Positions 1 through 9,041 of a stretch of DNA of 64,000 nucleotides are shown one piece after another (positions within the stretch are counted from its first letter, which is position 1; each line of letters begins with the position of its first letter). This DNA comes from an uncultured Duodenibacillus sp. GTDB taxonomy: Bacteria > Pseudomonadota > Gammaproteobacteria > Burkholderiales > Burkholderiaceae_F. The notes under the pieces were generated by a model, which was not told where the DNA came from, made no database searches, and was given only the letters and a program-made list of their open reading frames with translations. The stretch is from the NCBI GenBank assembly GCA_944390145.1, contig CALXOY010000017.1, forward strand, positions 1-64,000, in the 5' to 3' direction. A program made the position numbers and the translations under genes.

Positions 1-1205
1 CCGTGGCGCTGTGCCGCCCTGAAGTGATCTGCGCCTATCCGATTTCGCCGCAGACCCACATTGTTGAAGCGCTCGGCACGATGACCCGCAAGGGCTTGAT
101 CAAAAATTGCGAGTACATCAACGTGGAAAGCGAATTTGCCGCCATGTCGGTTGCCATCGGCGCCAGCGTGGGCGGCGCAAGAGCCTATACGGCCACGGCC
201 TCCCAGGGTCTGCTCTACATGGTTGAGGCCGTCTACAACGCCTCGGGCCTGGGGCTGCCCATCGTGATGACGGTGGCCAACCGCGCCATCGGCGCCCCCA
301 TCAACATCTGGAACGATCATTCCGACTCCATGAGCCAGCGCGACAGCGGCTGGATTCAGATTTTTGCGGAAACCAACCAGGAGGCCGCCGACATGCACAT
401 CCAGGCCTTCCGCATCGCCGAGGAGCTCTCGCTGCCCGTGATGGTGTGCATGGACGGCTTTGTTCTCACGCATGCCTTTGAGCGCATCGACATTCCCTCG
501 CAGGAGGAGGTCGACCGCTTCCTGCCGCCTTATTCTCCGCGCCAGGAGCTCGATCCCGAGGATCCGGTTTCCATCGGCGCCATGGTGGGGCCCGAGGCCT
601 TCACCGAAGTGCGCTATCTCGCGCATATCAAGCAGCGTCAGGCCCTGGAGCTCATTCCGCAGGTGGCGGGTGAATTCAAGGAGATCTTCGGCCGCACCTC
701 GGGCGGACTGGTGCACACCTACCGCTGTGAAGACGCCGACATCCGCATTGTGGCGATGGGCTCGTGCCTGGGCACCATCAAGGACGCCGTCGACGAGCTG
801 CGCGAAGAAACGGGCCTCAAAATCGGCGTGGTGGGCGTCAAGTGCTTCCGTCCCTTCCCGACGGAGACGATGGGCCAGGCACTTGAGGGCGCCAAGACCG
901 TCGTGGTGCTCGAGCGCACGCTTGCCGTCGGCTCGGGCGGCGTTTTAAGCCGCGACATCATGGTCTCGCTCAAGGATCCCGACGTTGCCCGCTACACGGT
1001 GATTGCGGGCCTGGGCGGACGCGCCATCACCAAGACCTCGCTCAAAACGATGCTCAAGCAGGCCGCCGAGCACTCCCTTGAGCCCCTCACCTTCATGGAT
1101 CTTGACAAGGAGCTTGTCGAACGCCAGCTCGAGCGCGAGCGCAAGACCCGCAAGTCCGGTCCCATCCCCGAAGCACTGGTCCGCGATGCGGCCATGCGTC
1201 AGTAA
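1..1205 (+). CDS. porA: 2-oxoacid:ferredoxin oxidoreductase, alpha subunit (5'-truncated by window)
   Basis: Alpha subunit of a pyruvate/2-oxoacid:acceptor oxidoreductase, which decarboxylates a 2-oxoacid with TPP and CoA and passes electrons to Fe-S centres. The open frame already starts inside the N-terminal domain (RPEVICAYPISPQTHIVEA, normally about 15-20 residues from the start), so the true start lies left of the window. The stretches NVESEFAAMS and TASQGLLYM are typical of the pyrimidine-binding domain, and the last 150 residues form the transketolase-C-like domain. It is followed 21 nt later by the beta subunit and then by a flavoprotein, so this is one operon; gamma and delta subunits are presumably upstream. 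The 2-oxoacid used (pyruvate or an aryl/branched oxoacid) cannot be decided here. Confidence 0.88.
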   Translation, partial: VALCRPEVICAYPISPQTHIVEALGTMTRKGLIKNCEYINVESEFAAMSVAIGASVGGARAYTATASQGLLYMVEAVYNASGLGLPIVMTVANRAIGAPINIWNDHSDSMSQRDSGWIQIFAETNQEAADMHIQAFRIAEELSLPVMVCMDGFVLTHAFERIDIPSQEEVDRFLPPYSPRQELDPEDPVSIGAMVGPEAFTEVRYLAHIKQRQALELIPQVAGEFKEIFGRTSGGLVHTYRCEDADIRIVAMGSCLGTIKDAVDELREETGLKIGVVGVKCFRPFPTETMGQALEGAKTVVVLERTLAVGSGGVLSRDIMVSLKDPDVARYTVIAGLGGRAITKTSLKTMLKQAAEHSLEPLTFMDLDKELVERQLERERKTRKSGPIPEALVRDAAMRQ

Positions 1206-1226
1206 CGATCTATGAGGCAAAACCAA

Positions 1227-2288
1227 ATGCAGGAATCAGCAATCCGCTTTTATCAGACGGGCACCTGGACGGTCGGCAACCGCCTCCTTGATCCCACCGA
1301 CCGCACCGTGCAGTCCTCCCAGCAGCGCCACAACGCGCTCAATTCCGGTCACCGCGCCTGCCAGGGGTGCGGTGAAGCCCTGGGCGCGCGCTACGCCGTG
1401 GACGCCGCGCTCGACGCGGCCAAGGGCCAGATCATCGCCACCAACGCCACCGGCTGCCTGGAAGTCTTTTCCACGCCGTATCCGGAAAGCGCCTGGCAGC
1501 TGCCGTGGTTTCACTCGCTTTTCGGCAACACCGCCGCCGTGGCAACGGGCCTTGCGGCCGCCGCACGCGTGAAGGCGCGCAAGCGCGGCACCGAGCCCGT
1601 GCGCATTCTTGCTCTCGGCGGCGACGGCGGCACGACCGACATCGGCTTCGGGTGCCTGTCGGGCATGTTTGAGCGCAACGACGATGTGCTCTACATCTGC
1701 TTTGACAACGAGGCTTATATGAACACCGGCGTGCAGCGCTCGTCGGCAACGCCGCCCGCGGCCCGCACGGCCACCACGATGCCCACGCCCGACTATCCGG
1801 GCAACAGCTTCGGGCAGGGAAAGAACGTGCCTGCGATCGCCATGGCCCACGGCATTCCGTATGTGGCCACGGCAACCGTCGCAGACCTTCACGACCTTGA
1901 GCGCAAGGTGCGCTACGCGATGAGCTTTCACGGCGCCCGCTACATTCACATTCTCGTGCCGTGCCCGCTCGGCTGGGGCGCCCCCTCCAGCAAGACTATC
2001 GAACTTGCGCGTCTGGCGCATGAGACCGGTCTTTTCCCGGTCTTTGAAGCCGAGTACGGCGAGGTGACCAGCGTCTCCAAGATCCGCCGCAAGCAGCCTG
2101 TTGAAAAGTACATGATGCTGCAAAAGCGCTTTGCGCACCTCTTCGGCAAGAAGGGGCGCCCGGAGATCGTGCAGCGCATGCAGGCGCTTGCCGACCGCAA
2201 CATTGCCCGCTACGGGCTGCTCGACGGCGAGCAGGCCGACGATGTGCCGGTTCCCGAGCAGGCTGAAGAACGTCACCAGGTGATTTGA
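1227..2288 (+). CDS. porB: 2-oxoacid:ferredoxin oxidoreductase, beta subunit
   Basis: TPP-binding beta subunit, 353 residues. It shows the Fe-S cysteines RACQGCGE and NATGC plus a later Cys in VPCPLGW, and the TPP motif GGDGGTTDIGFG followed by DNEAYMNTG. An in-frame ATG exists at 1212, but it has no ribosome site, while the ATG at 1227 is preceded by GAGG at 1214-1217, so 1227 is preferred. It lies between the alpha subunit and a GltD-like flavoprotein in one operon. Family membership is clear; substrate specificity is not. Confidence 0.9.
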   Translation: MQESAIRFYQTGTWTVGNRLLDPTDRTVQSSQQRHNALNSGHRACQGCGEALGARYAVDAALDAAKGQIIATNATGCLEVFSTPYPESAWQLPWFHSLFGNTAAVATGLAAAARVKARKRGTEPVRILALGGDGGTTDIGFGCLSGMFERNDDVLYICFDNEAYMNTGVQRSSATPPAARTATTMPTPDYPGNSFGQGKNVPAIAMAHGIPYVATATVADLHDLERKVRYAMSFHGARYIHILVPCPLGWGAPSSKTIELARLAHETGLFPVFEAEYGEVTSVSKIRRKQPVEKYMMLQKRFAHLFGKKGRPEIVQRMQALADRNIARYGLLDGEQADDVPVPEQAEERHQVI

Positions 2289-2329
2289 TCCGCTGAAAGC
2301 GAAGCAAACGTAAGCGGAGTAAGAAGAAA

Positions 2330-3961
2330 ATGACTCAGAAGAACACCCCTTTTGCCATTACGCTTGATGTGGGCAGCTCGCTGGAAAACCGCACCGGTTC
2401 CTGGCGCACCGTCAAGCCTGTTTATGTCAACCGCACGCCGCCTTGCAATGCCAAGTGCCCGGCCGGAGAAAAGTGCCAGGCGTGGCTTTATGCCGCTGAA
2501 TCCGGCAACTACGAAGAAGCCTGGAGACGCATCATCGAGGACAACCCGCTGCCCGCCTGCATGGGCCGCGTCTGCTACCACACCTGCGAGACGGCCTGCA
2601 ACCGCGGCGGTCTCGATGAATCCGTGGGCATCAATTCGGTGGAGCGTTTTTTGGGCGACAACGCGATTGCCAAGGGCTGGGATCTTCCCAAGCCCGAGAA
2701 GGAAACCGGCAAGCGCGTGCTTGTGGTGGGCGCGGGCCCGGCGGGCTTGAGCGCCGCCTATCATCTGCGCCGCGCGGGACACACCGTGCATGTGGTCGAA
2801 GGTGCGCAGGCCGCCGGCGGCATGATGCGCTACGGCATTCCGAAGTACCGTCTGCCGCGTGAAGTGCTCGATGCGGAAATCGAGCGCATCAAGCGCACGG
2901 GCGTCACCATCGAGTGCGGCCGTGAAGTGACCGACCTTGCCGAGGAAATGAAAAAGGGCGGCTATGACGCGGTCTTCCTCGGCGTGGGCGCACATCTGGC
3001 GCGCCGCACCTACATCCCCGCCGGCGACGCCGCGCGCGTGCTTGACGCCGTGACCGTTTTAAAGGACGTCGCCGAGGATGAAAAGCCGATGCTCGGGCGC
3101 CGCGTGGCCATTTACGGCGGCGGCAACACCGCCATCGACGTGGCCCGCACCGTGCGCCGCATGGGCGCCGAACCGCTTGTGGTCTACCGCCGCACCCGCG
3201 ACCGCGCACCTGCACATCCCGAGGAAATCAAGGAGGCGATCGAAGAAGGCGTCGACATGAAGTGGCTTTCGACCATTCGCGAAGCCCAGGGCGGCGAAAT
3301 CAAGATCGAGAAGATGGAGCTTGACGAAAACGGCAAGCCCCGCGGCACCGGCGTCTACGAAAACATCGCCGTCGACACGGTGGTGCTCGCCCTCGGCCAG
3401 CAGACCAACCTCGGCTTTCTTGCCAACTTCAAGGGACTTGAGGCCGACGGCGACGAACTCGTGATCGACGAGGCCATGATGACGACCGTGCCCGGCATTT
3501 TCGCCGGCGGCGACATGGTCAAGGGCGACAAGAACGTGACGGTTGCCATCGGCCACGGCAAGAAGGCCGCACGCGCCATTTTGGCTTATCTCAGGGGCGA
3601 GAAGTACGTCGAGCCCGCGAAGGCGCCGCTTGCCAGCTTTGACCGCCTGCACACCTGGTACTACGCCGATGCGCCCAAGACCGTGCGTCCGATGCTTGAC
3701 CTTGCCCGCCGTACGACGACCTTTGACGAGGTCCAGCACGGTCTGACTGAGGAAAACGCACTGTTTGAGGCGCGCCGCTGCATGAGCTGCGGCAACTGCT
3801 TTGAGTGCGACAACTGCTACGGCGTGTGTCCGGACAATGCCGTGATCAAGCTCGGTCCCGGCAAGAAGTTCAAGTTCAACTATGACTACTGCAAGGGCTG
3901 CGGCATCTGCGCCAACGAGTGCCCGTGCGGTGCAATCGACATGGTGAGCGAGGACATCTAA
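2330..3961 (+). CDS. GltD-like FAD/NAD(P) oxidoreductase with C-terminal double [4Fe-4S] ferredoxin domain
   Basis: 543-residue electron-transfer subunit. Domains in order: an N-terminal GltD-type Fe-S domain with cysteines CNAKCPAGEKC and MGRVCYHTCETAC (about residues 37-90); an FAD Rossmann motif VVGAGPAGLSAAYHL (about 130); an NAD(P) Rossmann motif GGGNTAIDVARTVRRMG (about 265); and two ferredoxin clusters, CMSCGNCFECDNCYGVC and CKGCGICANECPCG, at the C-terminus. A GGAG ribosome site at about 2316 supports the ATG. Following alpha and beta subunits it resembles the flavoprotein subunit of NAD-dependent phenylglyoxylate-type 2-oxoacid dehydrogenases, so it probably passes electrons between the oxidoreductase and NAD(P). 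The pairing is inferred from position. Confidence 0.82.
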   Translation: MTQKNTPFAITLDVGSSLENRTGSWRTVKPVYVNRTPPCNAKCPAGEKCQAWLYAAESGNYEEAWRRIIEDNPLPACMGRVCYHTCETACNRGGLDESVGINSVERFLGDNAIAKGWDLPKPEKETGKRVLVVGAGPAGLSAAYHLRRAGHTVHVVEGAQAAGGMMRYGIPKYRLPREVLDAEIERIKRTGVTIECGREVTDLAEEMKKGGYDAVFLGVGAHLARRTYIPAGDAARVLDAVTVLKDVAEDEKPMLGRRVAIYGGGNTAIDVARTVRRMGAEPLVVYRRTRDRAPAHPEEIKEAIEEGVDMKWLSTIREAQGGEIKIEKMELDENGKPRGTGVYENIAVDTVVLALGQQTNLGFLANFKGLEADGDELVIDEAMMTTVPGIFAGGDMVKGDKNVTVAIGHGKKAARAILAYLRGEKYVEPAKAPLASFDRLHTWYYADAPKTVRPMLDLARRTTTFDEVQHGLTEENALFEARRCMSCGNCFECDNCYGVCPDNAVIKLGPGKKFKFNYDYCKGCGICANECPCGAIDMVSEDI

Positions 3962-3983
3962 GGGTTCCTGCCCGCAGTCACTG

Positions 3984-4024
3984 GCCGGTCCGGAAATCTG
4001 CTGTGTTTTCCGGCCGGCTTTTTT
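3984..4024 (+). terminator. Rho-independent terminator after the 2-oxoacid oxidoreductase operon
   Basis: GCCGG-t-CCGGAAA pairs with TTTCCGG-CCGGC around a 10-nt loop (12 pairs with one bulged T) and is followed by TTTTTT. It starts 22 nt after the flavoprotein stop codon. Confidence 0.85.
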
Positions 4025-4087
4025 GTGCGTACGACTTCAAATCTCAATTAGAATTCGGGGACTTGTTCAGGATGGGGGAGCGATGCA

Positions 4088-5077
4088 ATGCCGAAGCGGA
4101 CGATGCTGGCGGTTGTCGTTGTTTTGATCTGCGCTGCAGCCGCGGCGGCGGGATACGCGCTGTACGCCGAGGGAGAGCGGCAGGACGGGCTCAAGATCTA
4201 CGGCAGCGTCGACATGCGCACCGTCGATCTTGCCTTTGAAGAGGCCGGCCGCATCGAAGAGGTGCTCGTTGAGGAAGGCGAGGCCGTGGAGGCCGGACAG
4301 CTGCTCGCGCGCCTTGAGGACCGGCGATATGGCATTGCGCTCGCCAATGCGCAGGCCACGCTTGCGGTGCGCCGCAAGGAGCTTGATCTGCTGCTGGCCG
4401 GCTCGCGCAAGGAGGAGATCGACGCGGCGCGTGCCAGCTGGAAGGCGGCTGAAGCGTCGGCCGATCTTTCCGGACGCATCTGCAGCCGGCAGAAAAAGCT
4501 CGGTCGCGCAACAACCGAGCAGCTTGTCGATGAAGCGTGCTCGCAGGCGCGGGTGCAGCGGGCGCAGGCGCTTGCCGCCAAGCGGAATCTGGATCTGCTT
4601 CTTGCCGGAACCCGCATCGAGCAGATTGATGTGGCGCGCGCCAACGTGGCGCTGGCAGAGACCATGGTGCGCGAAGCCGAGCGCGCGTGGGAAAACTGCG
4701 CGCTCAAGGCGCCAAGCCGCGGCTTCATCCGCAGCCGCCTCAAGGAAAAGGGCGATATGGCCTCGTCGGCTGCGCCCGTGTTTGAAATGGCTCTGATGCA
4801 GCCGCTTTGGGTGAGAGCCTGGATTGATGAAGTCAATCTCGACAAAATCGCTCCCGGCATGAAGGTAGAGGTGTATTCGGACAGCTTCCCCCAGACGCCC
4901 TTTGCGGGGATCGTCGGCTTTGTGTCTACCGTGGCCGAGTTCACGCCCAAGACCGTGCAGACCGAGGCGCTGCGCACGAGCCTGGTCTACGAAGTGCGCG
5001 TGGTGGTTGAGGATCCGCAGGGAAGGCTGCGGCTTGGCATGCCCGCCACGGTGAGGATTCCTGCTGAGGTTCAATAG
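4088..5077 (+). CDS. HlyD-family periplasmic adaptor (YbhG-like)
   Basis: 329-residue membrane fusion protein. It has an N-terminal signal anchor (hydrophobic residues 6-25), a lipoyl-like half (GRIEEVLVEEGEAVEAGQLLARLED), a long coiled-coil hairpin rich in Ala/Arg/Glu (about 80-200), and the second lipoyl and beta-barrel part ending VRIPAEVQ. It would join the ABC exporter encoded by the next three genes to an outer-membrane channel. The stop codon abuts the next start, and all five genes to 9685 are translationally coupled. The order adaptor - double ATPase - permease - permease matches E. coli ybhGFSR. Confidence 0.85.
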   Translation: MPKRTMLAVVVVLICAAAAAAGYALYAEGERQDGLKIYGSVDMRTVDLAFEEAGRIEEVLVEEGEAVEAGQLLARLEDRRYGIALANAQATLAVRRKELDLLLAGSRKEEIDAARASWKAAEASADLSGRICSRQKKLGRATTEQLVDEACSQARVQRAQALAAKRNLDLLLAGTRIEQIDVARANVALAETMVREAERAWENCALKAPSRGFIRSRLKEKGDMASSAAPVFEMALMQPLWVRAWIDEVNLDKIAPGMKVEVYSDSFPQTPFAGIVGFVSTVAEFTPKTVQTEALRTSLVYEVRVVVEDPQGRLRLGMPATVRIPAEVQ

Positions 5078-6847
5078 GTGATGATGCACAGCGACCCGCC
5101 CCCGGCAGCAGACCGCGCAGCGGCGCTTGTTTTTGAAAACGTTAGCCGCTCGGAAAAGGGCGTGGGGCTCATCGCGGGGCCCGTGAACGGCGCCTTTGCC
5201 GCGGGCAGCCTTGTTGCGCTGGTCGGGGCCGACGGAGCAGGCAAAACCACGCTCATGCGCATGGCCGCCGGCATTCTCAAGCCCACGGCAGGGCGAGTGC
5301 TCATCCACGGCGAGAGCCTTTATTCGAAAAATCTTGCGCGTCTGCAGCGGCTGTGCGGCTATATGCCGCAGCGCTTCGGGCTTTATGAAGACTTGAGCGT
5401 CGAAGAAAACTTTGCGCTTTACGCCGATCTTTTCGGACTGTCCGAAAAAGTACGTCGTGAGCGCACCGCAGAGCTTTTGCAGATGACCGGGCTGACGGCC
5501 TTTACGCGGCGCGCCGCAGGAAAGCTCTCGGGCGGAATGAAGCAGAAGCTCGGACTTGCCTGTGCCCTTTTAAACCGCCCGTCGATTCTGCTTCTCGATG
5601 AGCCGACGGTTGGAGTTGATCCCCTTTCCCGAAGGGATTTGTGGCGGATTCTGCGCAAAAACGCACAAAGCCGGTCGATGCTCATCGTGGTGGCGACAAC
5701 CTACATGGATGAGGCGGCGCTGTGCGACCAGGTGATGGTGCTCGAAGAAGGGCGCCTGCAGGCCTCGGGTACGCCCGCAGCCATTGCAGACAATGCCCGC
5801 GGCCGGACGTTTTTTGCCGAGGAGGGTGCGCCGCAGCGCCCGGTGCGCGAACTGCAGGATCGTCTTTTGGCCGACACGCAGCTTGTGCTTGACGCTGTTC
5901 CTGAAGCCGCCGGCGTTCGGGTGCTCGCGCAGGAGGGCGTGACGCAGCAGATGCTGCAAAAGCGCTTTCCCGAGGTTCGGTTTTCCAGCCGCAAGCCTTT
6001 GCTGGAAGACGGCTACATGGTGCTGCGCAATGCGTTTTTGGGCGACTGGCGGCTTGAGGGGGAGGCCATGCCTGCAGTGGCAGGCAGAACGGCTGCAGCG
6101 GATGCGCAGATTGTGATCAGCGCCCGATCGCTGGTGCGCCGCTTCGGCGATTTCGTGGCTGTTGACAAGACCGACTTTGATGTGCGTCAGGGGGAGATCT
6201 TCGGACTGCTCGGCCCCAACGGGGCGGGCAAGACCACGACCTTCAAAATGCTGTGCGGCCTGCTGGAGGTTCCCGAAGGGCGTTTGACGGTGGCGGGCGT
6301 CGACGTGCGGCGGATGCGGGAGAAGGCCAGAGAGCTGATCGGCTACATGTCGCAGCGCTTTGCGCTTTACCCGGGGCTTACCGTGCGGGAAAACCTCACG
6401 TTTTTTGCGGGCGCCTATGGCTTGACGGGATCGCGGGGCCGCGAGCGCGTGCGGCAGATCGAGCAGGCCTTCGGTCTGTCTGAACTTGCCGGGCGACCCG
6501 CCGGAACGCTCTCGGGGGGCTTTAAGCAGCGGCTTTCAATGGCCGCGGCTCTCCTGCACCGGCCGCAGATTCTTTTTCTGGATGAGCCCACAAGCGGTGC
6601 GGACATCCCGACGCGGCGGCGCTTCTGGCGCTGGGTGACGGCCTTGGCGGGCGGCGGCACGACCGTGATTGTGACCACGCACTTCATGGAGGAGGCGCTT
6701 TACTGCGACCAGATCCTCATTCAGGATGCCGGCAGGTGCCTGGTGCTGGGAACCCCTTCAAGCGTGCGCGGCGGATCGCTTACGATGAATGAAGCCTTCA
6801 TCCGGATTGTCGAAAGCGCCCGCGGCGGGAAAGGGGAGGCGCGATGA
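5078..6847 (+). CDS. ABC transporter ATPase with two nucleotide-binding domains (YbhF-like)
   Basis: 589 residues carrying two complete ABC domains in one chain. The first has Walker A GADGAGKTT, signature KLSGGMKQK and Walker B SILLLDEPT; the second has GPNGAGKTT, TLSGGFKQR and ILFLDEPTSGAD. Tandem domains are the hallmark of YbhF-type ATPases that drive ABC-2 drug exporters. The start is GTG at 5078 or ATG at 5081/5084; a GAGG at 5066-5069 lies inside the end of the adaptor gene. It overlaps the first permease by ATGA. Confidence 0.88.
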   Translation: MMMHSDPPPAADRAAALVFENVSRSEKGVGLIAGPVNGAFAAGSLVALVGADGAGKTTLMRMAAGILKPTAGRVLIHGESLYSKNLARLQRLCGYMPQRFGLYEDLSVEENFALYADLFGLSEKVRRERTAELLQMTGLTAFTRRAAGKLSGGMKQKLGLACALLNRPSILLLDEPTVGVDPLSRRDLWRILRKNAQSRSMLIVVATTYMDEAALCDQVMVLEEGRLQASGTPAAIADNARGRTFFAEEGAPQRPVRELQDRLLADTQLVLDAVPEAAGVRVLAQEGVTQQMLQKRFPEVRFSSRKPLLEDGYMVLRNAFLGDWRLEGEAMPAVAGRTAAADAQIVISARSLVRRFGDFVAVDKTDFDVRQGEIFGLLGPNGAGKTTTFKMLCGLLEVPEGRLTVAGVDVRRMREKARELIGYMSQRFALYPGLTVRENLTFFAGAYGLTGSRGRERVRQIEQAFGLSELAGRPAGTLSGGFKQRLSMAAALLHRPQILFLDEPTSGADIPTRRRFWRWVTALAGGGTTVIVTTHFMEEALYCDQILIQDAGRCLVLGTPSSVRGGSLTMNEAFIRIVESARGGKGEAR

Positions 6848-7941
6848 AGGGCCTTCGCTTATGGACGATGCACGCCGCGGCGCTCACGCTCAAGGAGCTG
6901 CGTCAAATTTTGCGCGACAAAAGCGCCATTTTGCTGGGCGTTGTCATGCCCGTGATGCTGATCGTGCTTTTTGGCTACGGCATTTCCTTTGACGTGCGCA
7001 ACATCCGGCTCGGGGTGGTCGACGCCGAACGCACGGCGCAGACCGAGCGGATGACGCAGGGGCTTGTTGCCAACAAAAGCTTTCAGACGCGCGTTTTCAC
7101 CTCGCGCAGCGCCGCCTTCAAGGCGCTGGAGGATTTTGACATTGAAGCGCTCGCCGTCTTTGAGAAGTCGAACGCTCCGGCCGTCTCCCGGCAGATTCTG
7201 GTCGACGGCATCGATGCGCCGCGCGCCACCATGATCGTGAACGCCGTCACGGGCGTGGCCGGCGGGGCGATTGCCGGCGAATCCGGGGGCGCAGGGGTTG
7301 TGGTTGTGCCGCGCATCTGGTTCAACGAATCCGTGATCAGCACCTGGTATCTGGTCCCCGGGCTTTTTGTCATCGTGCTCACGCTCACCGGCTGCATGAT
7401 GACGAGTCTTGTGCTTGCGCGCGAGTGGGAGCGCGGGACGATGGAGGCGATGATCGCCACGCCCGCTGCGCCCTCGGCCATTTTGGTGAGCAAAACGCTT
7501 CCCTACTTTTGCCTCGGCATGCTCGGCTGGGGGCTGTGCATGGCCGCCGCCCTGTGGCTTTACGACGTGCCGCTGCGCGGCGGCTTTGGCATTGTGTTTG
7601 CAAGTTCCGCACTGTATCTGCTCATGGGGCTCGGCCTGGGGCTTGTCATCTCCGGCGCCACGCGCTCGCAGTTTCTGGCCTCCCAGATCACGGTGCTCGT
7701 GAGCTTTCTGCCGGCGGTGATCCTTTCGGGCTTTATTTTTGATCTGCGCTCGGCTCCGGCCTGGGCCGATGCGCTTGCGCACTGTCTTCCGCCCGTCTAC
7801 TACCTGGAGCTCCTGAAAAACGGGTTTTTGACGGGCGGCATGCAGGATCTGGTTTTCCGCAACATGACTGTGCTCGCCCTTTTTGCGGCGTCGGCTTTCG
7901 CGGCGGCGTACTTTTTCTGTCAGAAGAGGCTTCGAAAATGA
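6844..7941 (+). CDS. ABC-2 type permease (YbhS-like)
   Basis: 365-residue ABC-2 membrane protein with one N-terminal membrane segment, a large periplasmic loop (about 50-165) and five or so membrane segments in the C-terminal half, including the ABC-2 signature region REWERGTMEAMIATPA. The start overlaps the ATPase stop and its own stop overlaps the next permease, so the two permeases form a heterodimer with the double ATPase. Substrate is unknown; E. coli relatives export cationic drugs and Na+/Li+. Confidence 0.87.
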   Translation: MKGLRLWTMHAAALTLKELRQILRDKSAILLGVVMPVMLIVLFGYGISFDVRNIRLGVVDAERTAQTERMTQGLVANKSFQTRVFTSRSAAFKALEDFDIEALAVFEKSNAPAVSRQILVDGIDAPRATMIVNAVTGVAGGAIAGESGGAGVVVVPRIWFNESVISTWYLVPGLFVIVLTLTGCMMTSLVLAREWERGTMEAMIATPAAPSAILVSKTLPYFCLGMLGWGLCMAAALWLYDVPLRGGFGIVFASSALYLLMGLGLGLVISGATRSQFLASQITVLVSFLPAVILSGFIFDLRSAPAWADALAHCLPPVYYLELLKNGFLTGGMQDLVFRNMTVLALFAASAFAAAYFFCQKRLRK

Positions 7942-9041
7942 CCCTGCGAGCGCTGTTTAACCGCAGCGTCCGCTTCCGGGCGCTGCTCGTCAAGGAGCTT
8001 CTGACGACGATCAAGGACCGCACGAGCCGCATGATTCTCGTGGCGCCCATCATCCTTTATGTGATTTTGTTCGGCTACGTGGCCACCTTCAATCTGGACT
8101 ACGCGCCGTATGCGCTTTTGGATATGTCCCACACCAGCCAGAGCCGCGATCTGGTGCGCGCTGTCGACGGCAGCGCCGTCTTTGACCGGGTGATGACGCT
8201 GCAGAGCACTTCGGAGATTTCACGCGCCATCGATTCTGGCCGTGCGCTTGTTGTGCTGGTGATCGGCAGCGACTACGCCCAACGACTGCAAAAGAGCGGC
8301 CCCGCCCCGGTGCAGGTTGTGATCGACGGCCGCAACTCAACCACGGCGCAGCTTGCTGCGGGCTACCTCTCGATCATCGCTGCCGACGCCTCGGGTTCGC
8401 CAGGCGTCTTTGAGAGCATCCGCTACCTCTACAACCCGAACAACCTCACACAGTGGTTCATTCTGCCCGGGCTCATTGTGACGCTCTCGATGCTCGAAAT
8501 CATGGTGCTTTCCGCGCTTTCGGTGGCGCGCGAGCGCGAGATGGGCACCTTTGAGCAGCTTCTGGTGACGCCCTTTACAACGGGAGAGCTGCTTGCGAGC
8601 AAAGCGGCGGTGCCGGTGGCGATAGGGCTGTTTCAGAGCACTTTGATTTTTCTGATCGCCGTTTTCTGGTTTGAGATCCCCGTGGCGGGCAGCATCATCA
8701 AGATCTATGCCGTGCTCACGGTTTTCGTGCTGGCGGTGGCTGGCCTCGGGCTTGCCATTTCGGCCTACAGCAAAACCATGCAGCAGGGACTTTTGATCGC
8801 CTTCGTGATTCTAGTGCCGATGGTGCTTCTCTCGGGGCTCTTCAGTCCCGTGGCAAACATGCCCGAAGTCATCCGGCTGCTCACCTGGGCTGATCCGCTG
8901 CGTTTTGCCCTCGTCGCTGTGAGAAGGGTGTATCTCGCCGACGCGGACTGGTCCAACGTCATCCTCACCATGCTTCCTGCGGCTGCAACGGCGGCCGTCA
9001 GTCTTCCCCTTGCGTATCACTACTTCAAAAAACGACTATGA
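7938..9041 (+). CDS. ABC-2 type permease (YbhR-like)
   Basis: 367-residue partner permease with the same architecture: N-terminal membrane segment, periplasmic loop, then the conserved REREMGTFEQLLVTPF element and five membrane segments. It is coupled by 4-nt overlaps to the permease before it and to the TetR gene after it. Together with the preceding genes it makes a tripartite-type exporter. Confidence 0.87.
   Translation: MTLRALFNRSVRFRALLVKELLTTIKDRTSRMILVAPIILYVILFGYVATFNLDYAPYALLDMSHTSQSRDLVRAVDGSAVFDRVMTLQSTSEISRAIDSGRALVVLVIGSDYAQRLQKSGPAPVQVVIDGRNSTTAQLAAGYLSIIAADASGSPGVFESIRYLYNPNNLTQWFILPGLIVTLSMLEIMVLSALSVAREREMGTFEQLLVTPFTTGELLASKAAVPVAIGLFQSTLIFLIAVFWFEIPVAGSIIKIYAVLTVFVLAVAGLGLAISAYSKTMQQGLLIAFVILVPMVLLSGLFSPVANMPEVIRLLTWADPLRFALVAVRRVYLADADWSNVILTMLPAAATAAVSLPLAYHYFKKRL

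Noticed and set aside
1236..2276. 346-codon open frame antisense to the beta subunit gene
   Set aside because: A shadow of G+C-rich codon bias. The plus-strand frame has clear catalytic motifs and operon spacing; the antisense product has none. Similar long antisense frames at 4067-5308, 26594-27901, 38314-39303 and 45123-46502 were dropped for the same reason.
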